This document shows, one piece after another, positions 1 to 12,932 of a stretch of DNA of 64,000 bases; the stretch's first letter is position 1, and each line of letters starts with the position of its first letter. The notes beneath the pieces are model-generated. The model saw only the letters and a list, made by a program, of their open reading frames with translations, did no database searches and was not told the DNA's origin. The translations under genes and the position numbers were made by a program. Source of the stretch: Trichoplax sp. H2 (Eukaryota > Placozoa > Uniplacotomia > Trichoplacea); contig NOWV01000089.1 of NCBI GenBank assembly GCA_003344405.1, positions 248,001 to 312,000 of the forward strand, written 5' to 3'.

Positions 1-2963
1 GTAAATTAAAATCAACAACCTAATAAATGCCTCAAGGTATCTTTCTATCCAACGTATATGAATAAGTCTGGTGTTGGAAAGTGTTCGTCTTGTAAGCATT
101 TAACAATCTTCTGGCTCGGTTAGAAATAGAATTAGCATTGATGTTAAACGATAATCGTCGATGTTTATTATGACGGTGTTAGCTTAAGTTACGAAAGGGG
201 AATGGTATCCATGATTAATTAACACAAGTGTGATCAAACTTAAATAAAATATCAATCCATTTTAAGTGTGAACCAACAGGATGCAAGATGGATTTGAAAC
301 CAACACTCCCATCAGTTAACAATCGTATTGATTATTCTTGATTGATGAAGATTACTTATTCAGCATGAAAAAATCTGCCTGTTTAAACCTTGAATTGTTC
401 TCTTCTCTCATCATAATGATGCATAACAGAATAATAATAAAAATTTATTTTCTATTCAAGACCGCAGTCGATCATGAATAAAACAATAATATCACCATAA
501 AGAATAGTTTAAATAGATTTGACAAATAGAGAGTTGGCACTGATTAGAGAGTAAACTGCAATGGGAGTAATGGAAGCCGTATTGCTCCTGCTTATACCTG
601 TATATTATTATAGTAGAAGGGCAAAGAAGAAGATGAAAACCCCCTCTAACCTTCTAATTATATTGTCTCATTTTTCTTTCCTTAATTTGAAAATATTGTT
701 GTTTAATTAAATCAATTCTTTGAAATGGTTGACTAGGCCAGATTCTTCAGTTAAATTAATGATGATGAAGAATGAGACAGTCTTTACTAGGGTCAAAAAT
801 GATGCTCTTTAAACGAGGATTAAGTCTGTTTACAGTCTGTAAATTGAAATGGCTATTGATGTTGTTAAGGGGCTGCCATCTGTAGCCATTTTCAACTTGA
901 CAATATTGTGTATTCTCATGGTGATATTGTTTTTGTTACTATCAGTTTTATTTTAAAAGCAAATTATCTCGTCACCTTGTCGATTACCGTATACAAAATT
1001 TACTTCATTAGGTTGTCAACGTAATTCGGCTGATACGTTATCATTCCTACGCTTATGATAAATGTTGATCGATGCAATATGTTGTCAATAATGGTTTCTT
1101 TAAATTATTATTGAAAAACGCAATTATTGATGGTGGTACTTTTCCTTCTCCTAAACGAGTTTTATTTACCGTAATATCCATATTTCAACGCTGAGACTAC
1201 TGCCAATATTATTGCCATAACAGGAATATGAAGTTAATTTTTATTATTTCGATTTTAATTTATGGTATCCGAACTAAATAGCTACTATTGCAACGAACGA
1301 TTATATTCTTCAAAGTGTTAACATTAATAAGTCTGCAGTACATTTGATCTTTTTGTCAACAATTTGATCATCAACTATACAATGCGCTATGTGGATCGAT
1401 GATGTTTGACAATGCTTCTTAAGCCTCGCTTCTCGTTGAGGATTACTTCAAGGCATTTTACTCTATCTATGCACATTTTAACCTACTACATCTTGATCAA
1501 ATAGCTACACTTGTAGTGCATACTTGTGCAACAATTTATGGATCTACACTAAAATTAATTTTTGTCGACAACATTGGATGATCTACGTATTTACTCTTGT
1601 CACGTAAGAGTATTTTTCACAAAAATCGTCATCGATTCATCTAATGTCTATTTAATTTTTATCGCTAATATTGGATTAAATGAACATCTAAGAAATATCC
1701 ATTCTTGGCAATGTATCATCATCGAGTGCAAAGACTCGATATCAATCATTGATCTTCACTAGATTTAATTTTTTGTCCACAATATTAGATAAACTATCTA
1801 CTCTAGAAAAGCAGTATTCTGTTTAAGCCATGATTCGATCTTGATGCTGATCTACACTAGAACTGATTTTTTGTCGACAAGATTAGATGAGATTTCTAGA
1901 TGAAGTTAATGTCCTGCTGAATTAGCCACTCTTGTAATGCATCCTTATCTTTGCCACGATTCTATATTTAGTGAATTAAACTAGATTCGATTTGTTAGCG
2001 AAAAACCTTGGATGAAATATCTTAATGAACTCTTGCAATGCATAATGATCTGGTCCAATAATTCGATTTCATTCGATCCACATGAGATCGGTCTTGTTGT
2101 CAATAACATTTAGAGTCACTTGACAATACGATTATATTGCTGTTGAAAACGGGCAGCAATTTTTCTTATTCATGATACCTTGTTTTATTCTACTATCAAC
2201 TGTACAATTCCAATATCTATTATGGGCTGATAGATAACGTAATTGCAGCTTTATTCTTCCTCGTGTATAAACGGATTAAATCTTGATAAAATATCCACTT
2301 TGCTAGTGCAAAAATTATTTCAAGACAATTCATTCTTGATTTCATTTAATGGACGTTATTCTCATTTAGACTTTACAATCTTTTGATGACATAGATTGCG
2401 ATTAATAATTTAACTTTATTTTTGATGGAAAAGATTGTTTAATTGATCAACATATCATACTGTCGATTTGTCAATTCATTTATTGTATCCTTAATGACGG
2501 GAAATCTCTACTATTTCCTCCAGTTAATGAATTGCATCTTTTGTCTGTTTGTTGACTTATTCTGCTGTTATTATTTTAACCCACATCTACTTGATGACTT
2601 ATTATACCTCCTGTTGTTCATCAAACAATTGTATCTAGATTGTCTACCACTTGATGACTTCATAATTCTTATTATCATGCTGAACAAGAGGGCTGGCCAT
2701 TTGAAAAAACAGGATTAACTTAAAAGTAGCATTATACTGGTCAAGAAAATCCACGTCAATAACAAGCTCCAATCAGATAATTACACTCTGCTAATTTCTT
2801 CTACATTTAATCATAACCAAACAAGTGGTGAGCCATTGTTGAAAGTCGATCGAGCAGTACTGATCGACTTTGCTTGGATATTGCTTAGCCAGTAAATTGA
2901 TTGCCATTCCTTGGAATCAAGCAAGACGAAAAAGTCAAGGTGAGCATGATAATATGGAAAAAG

Positions 2964-3430
2964 AGGTAGACAAGTAGTTTGTTCCCATTATGGTATTACT
3001 TCATTCCATCCACTTAATTTTACTTCAAAATGTATTTTCATTTTCCGTTAATGAAAGAGTGATTTTATCTTATTGATGACATATTTTAATTTAGTTTACT
3101 AGCTGAGTTTCCACTCTAGCATAGCTTGAAAATACTTTCTGCAGATGGGATTTGTGCAGAGCTAATGAATAGATGTTTCTTTTATTAGATTAATCATGAG
3201 AAATAGGTAGACAAGTAATTTGTCCGCATCACGGCGTTCTCTTATTCCATTCACCTGATTTCACGTAGAAGCGCATTTTTATTTTCCGTTAAGCAATGAT
3301 TTCATCTGATCTAGTCGTTTGATAATTACAGGTTTTCCACTTTCTACTAGTTAACAGTCATATATTTCAGCCCAGCATAGCTTGAAAACTCTTCTGCAGA
3401 CGAAATCTATGCTGAACTAATAGATAGATA
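2964..3430. repeat. Tandem duplication, about 241-bp unit, two diverged copies
   Basis: Copy one begins AGGTAGACAAGTAG near 2964 and copy two begins AGGTAGACAAGTAA near 3205. Both share ordered blocks: a TTATTCCAT-like block, ATTTTCCGTTAA, and CATAGCTTGAAAA followed by TTCTGCAGA. Many substitutions and small indels separate them, so the duplication is old. No coding frame is kept between the copies. Confidence 0.75.
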
Positions 3431-3454
3431 ATTCTAGCAAGTTTTCTTTTCAAT

Positions 3455-3478
3455 CCATTTGCAATCGATTGCAAATGG
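3455..3478. other. 24-bp perfect palindrome
   Basis: The left arm CCATTTGCAATC is followed directly by its exact reverse complement, with no spacer. Each arm holds ATTTGCA, close to the octamer word bound by POU-homeodomain proteins, so the site could be a dimer binding site. That is inference; a chance palindrome of this length is unlikely but it lies far from any gene I can see. Confidence 0.6.
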
Positions 3479-3849
3479 CTCAGCTTGTAAATAGAGTAGG
3501 ATATCGTCGACAAGTGATTCTTATTTTTAAATTATGCTGGATTTAGAGTGAGAGTGAAATAATCGCATCTATCTAATCTGTTTCATGTCTGCTACTAAAT
3601 CGCCAATGGGATTTTACGCTCTATCCTTTTCCTAATCATTGATCAGCAGTTACCGTATCCAATGTCGTCTATGCTAGGCGAACAAAGTAGTAGCTAAAAT
3701 AGAAGATGGGCAGTCTTTCTTAAATCAGTAGTAAAACGGCAAGACGTAAAGAGAGAAAATGGATCTACGTTCATTTTTTTAACCTTCTGTACTGGTTTCC
3801 AAGTGATTGTAAACTTTGTCCTTGAGAGTGGAATCAATAAAATTGTTTG

Positions 3850-4240
3850 CATGCTTTCCATCTTCCAATGAGAAGTGCCATCTTTTAAAGAAAGGCGAGA
3901 AAATGCAAGTTTAAAGCAAGTTTAGCTTTGTAGACGAGTCATCGATGATCTCGTTCATCGATTGAACATAGGCATTCTTTCTTCCAGTCTGGATTGTTGT
4001 AAAATAAAGAAAGACGAAATGGATCTTATTTTGACATCCAAGTTAAAAGTAATTCTAGTTTAATACAGGAATAATCAATGATCTCACTCATGAAAAGAAC
4101 GAGACATGCTTTCCTTCTTCTAGTAAGATTTATCATATCCTAAAGGAAGACGAAACTGATCTTATTCAACTAAAATGCTTCAATTTTAATTTAATATGAG
4201 GAGTGATCAGTAAGCTTGCTCATGAAAAGAACGGCATTAC
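3850..4240. repeat. Degenerate tandem repeat, about 121-133 bp, three copies
   Basis: Three ordered copies carry a CATGCTTTCCTTCTTC-like block (near 3850, 3971 and 4104), then an AAAGACGAAATGGATCTTA-like block, then an AATCAATGATCTCACTCATG-like block. Divergence is high. No open frame is conserved. Confidence 0.6.
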
Positions 4241-6343
4241 TTTAGTTAAATCGTTTAAAAATGCAAGAACTTCAAATATTAAAGATTTAACCGGGGTATC
4301 ATTATCTTTTGAAATTAATCTCCAAAAGTTTTCTTTCAGATATCTCGTCCACATCTTATAGTCGTTATGTCTTAATTACTGTCATTAAATCATCAATGAT
4401 ATCATTAATCAATCAAGCTAATTACAACGACACCGGTGATCTAATATTAATATTTTCCAATTTTTTTTGCCATTTACCCAATCTTTTCCTATTTCATATA
4501 AGATTCTATCGACTGTGGCAAGAACCAATTAAGGCTATGAAAAATTTTTCTTTAATTACATTTTATTTGCTATCGTCATCGTATTTATAATAGGGGAATA
4601 ACATTATGTAATTATTTTGTCTTCATCAAAGTCGGTAGTCCTATATATAGCTGCCTGGAGTAAAATCGATTTGCTGTCTATCAGAGAATAAACCTATACA
4701 TTAGCCGACGAAAGTCGATAATGTTTCTTCATGGATCTGAATTTTGTTGATAACAGTGTATAGCAATAAGAGGATATCGATATTATGAAGTAGATCATAT
4801 ATACCAACTAAGTTACTGTATTTTTAGCATCGTGCTTAAACAATAATCCGAAACTAGTCAACTAGTTTACGCGATCATTAAATATCCACTTACTTCAACA
4901 GAAGTTACACAATTTCGTTAGAGTATTCACTAATACCGGTGTGGAAGATTAATTTAGAAGTACTGCCGTTGGACTGGTAATGATTGGGATTAGATATTTA
5001 GTTGTCTTAGTAGACGTAGCTAGATCTTCAATTTCGCTAGTATGTCTGCTCATATCACGGCAAAATATGGAGAAGAAATAATATAGGGGTAGTGCATGTC
5101 ATTTAATGTCCAGTTACTGTAGTAGATGATGCTCAATTTTACTAGCAAATTACCCAATGTCTTTGTAAAATAGCGACCTGAATGTCGGTAATTTCGTTCT
5201 CATTGAATAAGCGATGCAGCCCTTAAGATTGGTAAACCTTAAACTAGCAATTCAGTTAGGATGTTCTCCAATAGTATGATAAAACATAGATCTAGGAGTA
5301 GTTGAATAGCTATTTGTTGGCATAAGATATCCAATCAAGCATAGCAGGAGGTGCTACATCATAAATTGAGTTAGTTTGCCTGTTTAAGATCATCACAGGA
5401 TTTTAATCAGTCTAATGCTAATAAAGTTTGCATTTTCTGCTTTAATCTGCTCTCCTTGACGATCAATTTTCCTTATGCGCTCGGTTAAGAGGATTGTTTA
5501 GAATGAAATCGGTCAACAGCAGTTGAATATCCTCTATCAACCAGTCTGTTAATGAGCTCTTGTTGTTGGCCATCGCAGACATTAGAGTTTATATTAATCT
5601 TCCTCAACAATCGCATCGCTGCCTTTCCAATTAATTATATAATTATTGGAATGTTTATTTCGCTCTATACGCGTACGAAGGCAATATTATACTCAATACT
5701 TTACATAATTTTCCTTTCCTTACGACTTCGTAGCGGCATCTTTGGTCTATAAAAAGGGACAATCATTACGTATTTATTCTTCTGTTTTCATCAGCAAATC
5801 GATGCGGAAGAGTAGATTAGTGCTATTTTAAAACTTTTTAAAACAGGGTAAAACAATTAGCTAATATATCTTTATTATCTTACGATATTCTACGTCATAT
5901 TTTTAATTATATCCCTTCCCTTACAACTACATTACAGCGTTTCATAATGCATAAAATAGGATACGCAGTCGTTGCTTACTCCTCAATTTTTATCAGAAAT
6001 ACGTTACGGAAGTAATAGATTAGCACTGATGCAAACTTTATGAATCCGATAAAATAATCAAATAACATTGTTTTAATTGTCTCAGCGATCAATGAAGAAA
6101 GTAAAGGTCTAAGCTATTAATTTAATCATTTAGAACTACTCCGATATTGCATATACTGTATATATTAATTTGTTTTCGATATCTACCTATCCAATCACAT
6201 CTTATCAAAGTTATCACTTGCTGTAATGTTAGATGGAGTAATATCGCGTTATGCTGTAATTGATTTCGCAAACAACACTAATAAGAACTATCCTGACAAA
6301 GTATATTTACTCCTGGTTGGGTTATTAGATGGCCAAAGCATTG

Positions 6344-6372
6344 TTCTTCATCAAAGACCCTTTGATGAAGAA
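6344..6372. other. 13-bp perfect inverted repeat with 3-nt loop
   Basis: TTCTTCATCAAAG is followed by ACC and then its exact reverse complement CTTTGATGAAGAA. If transcribed it would fold into a tight hairpin. It is not next to a recognised gene end, so its role is unknown. Confidence 0.6.
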
Positions 6373-7274
6373 TATTCTTACCAATCATCAGCTATTTAAA
6401 ATTTTGGCCTTGATTGTTTCAGTAGGATGCTGTTGCCTTCATGTTGTTGATAAGGAAGTAGTTCATTATTAGATTGCAAAACATGGACATTTCCTATAGG
6501 AGTTGCAGTGAGTCTATATCGTTCTGACATTTGAGGTCAATGGAATTGGATAGAGAACTGTTATAAAAACCTTGTTGTTATTAGTTAATTAACTTTCGTA
6601 GTTGATGCGATAGCTGATGGTGGCCGCATGCTGTTTAAGGATGATAGAAACAATATGATGAATGTTTAAGATATGACGATGATGATCTATTGCAGACCTT
6701 ATTTCGCGATAGATTAATTATCGTAGTCATTTATGAATTTATTCTCGTTGTCGTCATCAACAGCTTGTATAGGAGAATAGTAGCAACATAAACATACGCC
6801 CTGCCGTTCGATATAACTTCTTCAGTCTCATATTAAATTATCCCAGATATCAATCATAATTGCCCATATCTTACAGTGCAGCTTGATACATTATAGTCAC
6901 AGTATTCTGACTGACATTATGCTTAAAATTATAGCTGCGATTTCGTCGATATTTACAGCAAATTTTTACACTTTTAATGACTAAATTGCATCAAGGTTGT
7001 CTACTATCTTTATCTCTGTCAATCATTAATTTTGATTCTGTTGATAAAAATCAAATTACAATAATAGTGAATAATTGTAAAATCCGCCAAAATAATGGTT
7101 CTCAGAGAATTAAAATTTCGACTTCGGCCCCCACCAACTATCTATCTATTGCCACGGTCCTTTCCTGTATCCAGGTTAAGCGATGGCATCTTCGATTATC
7201 TTATTAGTTTAAGTCATATACTTTTAGCTTTTCTTGAGCTGCTATTTTATCCTATCTCTAATAATATATTTCAT

Positions 7275-7660
7275 TAACTTATCAATATAATCGTTGTGAT
7301 AGTACTTCATTTAGCTTTTATATTAATTTCTTTGTCAGCAATTGAAATTACTATTATATGTCATACCGCCGTACTACAATTAAAATAGATACTAAAGAAC
7401 GAAATATCTGATCAATATTATCGTCTTGATAAGGCTTAATTTGCCTGAATTCGATTCACAATAGGGAATTGGAATGACTACCATATATTATACTATCGTA
7501 CTACAATTGAAATAGATACTAAATGGAAACTGAATAATAAAATAGCTGAACAGTATTATCATTGTGATAAGCCTTAATTTAGCCTAAATGAGATTAATGA
7601 TAGGGAATTAGGATCACTTGCATAAGGGTTTATCGTGCTACTACAGTTAAATCACTTTAC
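7275..7660. repeat. Degenerate tandem repeat, about 127-139 bp, three copies
   Basis: The marker GTACTACAATT recurs near 7371 and 7498 and as GCTACTACAGTT near 7637. Each is followed by ATAGATACTAAA-like, ATTATCGTCTTGATAAG-like and TAGGGAATT-like blocks in the same order. The copies differ by many substitutions. Confidence 0.6.
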
Positions 7661-8555
7661 TTAAAAGTCAATAAATATTTCCATTACAAGAATACAAGGT
7701 TGGCATAATGTATGACGATTATACTGTATTCGCATTCGATGTATGCAAATCTTATATAGTATCGGAAATTTATTGTGTACAACAATTAAACTGTTTCCAC
7801 AATAATAGGCCGAAATAAGTTACTATTGATCAAAATTGATTTCGTCACGAAAAGATTTATATTTGTTTATTGCTCTGTATATTAGTAATATTCGTAAGCT
7901 TCATATTCTCTTAACTACAAATCACTTATAAGTTAAATTGTTGATATTATTAATGGTTAATTAATATTTCTCTTTAACCTTAATTAGACGGCAAGAACGG
8001 GTTAAAAGTTACAACCAGCTGCTCATTTTTTCCATCAAGATAAATCAAATATTAGCGTTTGAATTCATTAATCTTCATTCATCTTAACCTAGAACATTAT
8101 TGAGACAAAGGACAAAAAGCTATTACCAAATTATAGGCGTTATCCTAAAATCAAGAATTGATAGCTCAGGTAAATCAGATCTTGTATTACCTCGAGACAA
8201 AATAGGTAATCTCACTTAATGTTGCAAAGAATTATTGAGAAAATTAGTACTCGGTAGCACCTATTTTCCAAATCAATTATTAAATTGTCTATCAATCATT
8301 TTCGAATTAGTACTGACCCTTACTCCACCTCCCTGCTTAGGATTTGTTTATCCAAACAAGCTAAAATCACCAAGGTGTCTGGAAATATTGTTTAGAAATA
8401 GTCGAAAGCGTCAACATTATCTACCCAGAATTCAAAGGCTATTTACACTAAAGTCTTTCAATACTAGCCGTCAACCTTGGCAGTAATATCTGTCATTCAT
8501 TGTATTTCACGTTGTTGGGCCGTAAAATTTTCCAAGCAAGAAAAGATAAAAAGAC

Positions 8556-8564
8556 TTTATAAAG
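8556..8564 (+). promoter_or_regulatory. TATA-like box upstream of the GPCR gene
   Basis: TTTATAAAG lies about 92 bp before the GPCR start codon, a spacing that would allow a 5' leader of about 60 nt. No initiator element was verified, and in such AT-rich DNA a TATA-like word can be chance. Confidence 0.35.
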
Positions 8565-8655
8565 ATCCTAAAGTTAATTCTACTGACATCCTCTGGTAAA
8601 TTTCAACTCATTTTTCGGCTGATCAATTCCATCGAAATCATCTAATTGCCAGAAG

Positions 8656-9822
8656 ATGAATTTTAATGCGACTACTTCTAGTACTAGTCCTCCTATAATA
8701 AACTGTTCACTGCCTAATGCTCCTAAGAATGTTATTATGGTAGCAGGACCTCAAGAACCAGATCGAATTGCCTTAATCGTCTTATATTTTGTTATCTTTA
8801 CTATTGGCTTTGTTGGCAATTCCTTGGTTTGCTTTATTATCCTGACTAAAAGGGTAGCCATTACAACAACAACTATTTTCCTATGTAATTTAGCCTTTAT
8901 CGATTTAATCTTACTTTTATCACTAGTACCGATGAAAGTGGCTCGCCAATTTACACTAGGTTATATCTTAGGAACAGCATTATGCAAAATTGAAGGCTAT
9001 CTAGGAACGGTTTGTTTAGCTAATGCATCCCTAACTTTAGTGGTCATGGGAGTGGATAAATATATTGCTATTGCTAAACCATTCAAAAGGCATTACTTTC
9101 GTAAACGATGGGCAATTGCTATCGTCTGCATCATCTGGATATTAACGTCCTTGGTTATGATGGTGCCATTAATTAATAATGCTGTGGAGTATTTCTATTA
9201 TCAGCCAGCTGCAACATGCATCGGTTTCTGCTATTCCTACTGGAATTCATTAGTTGCAGCCCGTATTTATTACGTTTTTGTTCTATCCTTTGATTTCATC
9301 TGTCCATCTTTGATGATAATTTATTTCTATTCTACCATCGCCATCTATGTTATTAAGACAAAACGTATGCATCGCTATGGCTTAGTCAAGAAATTCTATT
9401 CTAGGCGGAAAAGGCAAATCTTGAAAATGCTAATTGCGGTGGTGGCTGCTTTTTATGTCTGTTGGACACCTTACAGTATCTTAACCCTCTTACGGGTCTT
9501 TCGTACAATTAATATAAATACTGTGCCTTATTTACGACAACTGAGTAATTATTTCCTCCTGCTAACATTTTGTAGTGCTGCTATTAATCCAATTATTTAT
9601 GGTTTATATCATGAAAACTTTAAAGCAAGTATGAAATTAATGTATAGCGCATCAACTCGAACTCATTCCTATACCATTTCTCGTACTCGAACAATCAGTC
9701 GTACGTCGACGGCTGGCAGTTTTAATGCACGAAATGCGGAAAGGCAAAAAAGTATTATGCGCCATAAATTGGCTGTCTTGCGGGCTAATTCTAACCAGCA
9801 ATCAGAAGTAGCTAAAGTTTAA
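8656..9822 (+). CDS. Class A (rhodopsin-family) GPCR, intronless
   Basis: Encodes a 388-residue seven-helix receptor that should sit in the plasma membrane and couple to heterotrimeric G proteins. Visible hallmarks in order: N-glycosylation sequons at N4 and N16; helix 1 GN at about 54-55; helix 2 NLAFIDL at 78-84; helix 3 cysteine C110; DKY at 134-136 in place of the usual DRY; a long helix 5 near 202-230; basic loop 3 ending KFYSRRKRQ; helix 6 FYVCWTPY at 266-273; helix 7 NPIIY at 311-315. The short N terminus and loops fit a peptide- or amine-type receptor, but the ligand cannot be read from sequence. The tail (334-370) is rich in Arg, Ser and Thr with repeated ISRTRT-like units, likely kinase and arrestin sites. 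The first ATG was chosen because helix 1 follows at a normal distance and upstream sequence has no support. The gene is complete in one exon. Confidence 0.95.
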   Translation: MNFNATTSSTSPPIINCSLPNAPKNVIMVAGPQEPDRIALIVLYFVIFTIGFVGNSLVCFIILTKRVAITTTTIFLCNLAFIDLILLLSLVPMKVARQFTLGYILGTALCKIEGYLGTVCLANASLTLVVMGVDKYIAIAKPFKRHYFRKRWAIAIVCIIWILTSLVMMVPLINNAVEYFYYQPAATCIGFCYSYWNSLVAARIYYVFVLSFDFICPSLMIIYFYSTIAIYVIKTKRMHRYGLVKKFYSRRKRQILKMLIAVVAAFYVCWTPYSILTLLRVFRTININTVPYLRQLSNYFLLLTFCSAAINPIIYGLYHENFKASMKLMYSASTRTHSYTISRTRTISRTSTAGSFNARNAERQKSIMRHKLAVLRANSNQQSEVAKV

Positions 9823-12800
9823 TAACTACTCGGCAATAGTAATTGTACGACTAGTAATTAATACGGATATCTCTTGAAATTAATCTTCATATGTAAATAG
9901 GATATTCTGAAAGATTTAATGGAAGCAATATCTATTCTATTAAATGATAACAGATTGTATTTGTATATCTAGTAACCTTTCAAAAAGCGTTATTATTACT
10001 AAGCTAAAGTAGTTTAAGATAATAAAAGTTGATTGTTAGATCATGGCAATTCAATATTGATATATATTTTCACTATTATATCCGATTTGCTGGCCATTCT
10101 TACCAGTAAATAGAATCATGACATTTGATAATGTATTCGTTATGGTATTTTTCAGATAGTTGCTTCCAGTTTTAAATTATCTTATTTATAATCATTAAAT
10201 GCATCGCCTTTGTTGACGAGATAATTGTGGGCATTTGTCACTATGATAAATTGTAAAAAGTACTATCAAGCCGGCAATAATAAACTAAAGTTAGCACCAA
10301 TTTGCACTTTAGTTTGATAATATAATATTGTTAATGGTTTATTCATCCAACACTATCCTATATAATAACTCACAATTGAGAATAACATATGTTTCCTCCA
10401 AGGGGTGATTTTTTCTAATTTGTTAGGTGTCAGCTCTCAGTTAGAATATACTGTAATAACAACTTGGATTAGTTTGATTGATGAATCCTGTATTCCATTG
10501 GATGTATCCTTTAGAAGGATGCCTGTATAGATGTCATTGCACGTTAACATATAAAAGTGAATATAAATTTTGTTGAAAAATTGAATTAATTATTCATTAG
10601 TCTAATGTCGTGGCTAATTTATCATTATTATGAAAACTATACTTTGCATTAAATATGCCTCTAGCTGCTATTAATTTCTCATCTATCGATGAATATTTGC
10701 TGTCTTACTTTACTTTCTCAATTGACAATGTTGAATTAATTGTCATGTAAAGTAATCAATTTTCCATGCAAAGTCTTATTACTGCTGAAAGTATTAGCCA
10801 TTAAAAATAACATTACAAAATAATAAATCAATTGTAGATGTGCATTAATTTATATAAGGTAGTTCAATTGAAAAGGTTGCTTGGCTGCAAGAAATGAAAA
10901 CTGGATTTATCGATTTATCTTTATCATTATTTGTAAATAAATAGCAACTTTTACTCGAAGTATCGATAGATATATTAGCGAATATAAGATCAATACAAAG
11001 AAAAGATTATCTTATCCTTAATAATTTTACATATTTCAAAACATATAGATAGTTTACTCCGCTTATAAAGGTGTGAATGGAAGCATTTGTTCGTATCAAG
11101 TTATATTGGGTATTAAACGGCAAAGATCATGAATAAAGATAGAGTTGACTTAACCGAGTCGATCTTAATTTGAAGACTTTTGGCATTAATTTTAATATTG
11201 CCTAGGCAAGATTTAGTCATGATTCGATTCTAGTCGGGCTCAGTTACCATATGATATAATCGCTTACTAGGATAGTTAAACCCTGCATTATTAAATACTT
11301 TATTCGTTGCATACTTATCAGGGATACAATAAATGTAAATTTACACAATTTTATAAATACAGAAGAATCGTTTGTTATTCACCTTTATTCTGGAAATCTT
11401 GAGGCATTTTAATATAGTTGACTAAAAGAAAGTTCTAAATTTGACGTTATTTCAGTGCTGATTCTACCAGCTAGGTATATCAATCCCACCCTGTTAACAT
11501 AGTGCTATTTTTATATTCCTTCCATTAGTTTCAAAACATTACGGGATTCATGAATAATTGATAATAAAGCTTAGCGGAAGGCTGTAAACCTAGCTAGGAA
11601 GCTTAGAAATTTAATATTTTACTGCTTAAACAAACACACCAGCCAGTTAAAATTACCAGTCAAGATCCATGTAAGATTTTACTGCAAAATGATAGCTGGT
11701 ATCTTTGAATAGTACTTTAAAGCAGCTACTTAGACGAATCCAACTTATTTAATTCGTCTTTTTCTTAGCGCATAACAATGATATCAATGAATTAGGATAC
11801 GTATATTATGTTTGAATGATTGGGGTATTTGATCTCGAAGTGTCTAAATTCTGTATCGACCATAATTACAATTAATTCATAAACCAGCGTTGATAATATT
11901 CTTGATAAAATACGCACATGATATCGATTTCTTGCATAGTTTTCCGTACCAGTAAAAATATTTAATACAGGGTGAAAAAGATTTTGTGGGTGTATTTAAT
12001 AGCGGCCTATATGAACTGCAATATCGTACTATGAATTACTAGAAAGTAAGCTTTTTACTAGCAGCCAGTACTACAGAGTGCAAACACCAACCTATCGGTT
12101 TCTTTAGTTGAAATTGTGATGTTCTGTAGCAATTAGAGAACAGCCAAGCGCTGTCAATATCTTGTTCAAACCGTTGGCATTTCCCTTACTTTTCCTTGCA
12201 GCGAATACAAACGATCGACAACAACCAATCGTTGCACTGCCAGTTAGGTTAAAAAAGCGGCATTTATACGGGCATTTTTTGCCATTGCTTCGACGAGTTC
12301 GCTGCGATAAATAGGTCTTATTTGTACTAAAACATACGCTATTATTTAGCTAGGTTTCCATCAAGCTGTCTTATAATTATTGATTGACGATTGCTCGGTG
12401 ACTTCGAGTATGAAAAAATAAGGAAGCTGGTTTATCGAATACTTTCATTTCTTTCATGAACCAAGTGATAGATAACTTGATATACTCGTATACCTTACAT
12501 AAGCCTTCAATGCGGCATATCTACAAGTATATCTATAGACTATTGTTACAATTTTCCATTGTAACTAGAAAACTGGTCTTAATCACTATCTTCACTAGTA
12601 CTCGTGTTCCCAACTAACTTACGGTTCTATCGTAGTTGAACTCATTCTCAACTACACAAATAAACTACTAATGAGTAATAGGTTTAAATACTTCAATTTA
12701 TTAACGTTAATCTTAATCGTAAAATGTACCAAAGACAAACGTGAGAATATTCTTAGCAATAATAGTCAAGTGATCCTGCAAGTGACTAAATGGAACTGAG

Positions 12801-12932
12801 CAGCTAAGCTAGTGCTCGGCTTTTATAGTCTCGGCCTACGCCGATGGTGTACTTGTGAATATGCTTGACATAGCGTCTTACACTGTATAGCAGCATACAT
12901 ATCCTAGTATAAGGTGTTATTAATTAATGTTT
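9823..12932. other. Intergenic, no gene recognised
   Basis: AT-rich and full of stops on both strands. One short open stretch near 12201-12254 sits between an AG and a GT, but no partner exon was found, so it is not called. This includes the 3' flank of the GPCR gene. Confidence 0.5.

Larger units (their letters stand above)
1..8555. other. Long AT-rich tract without a convincing gene
   Basis: Only short chance ORFs (at most about 93 codons, AT-rich, with no domain-like composition) are present on either strand, and I found no chain of exons with agreeing splice phases. The tract instead holds several diverged local duplications (listed separately) and a loose family of words resembling TTTTGTCGACAA near 1350, 1560, 1768 and 1867, which looks like an old degraded repeat. 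A gene made only of very short exons could have been missed. Confidence 0.5.
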
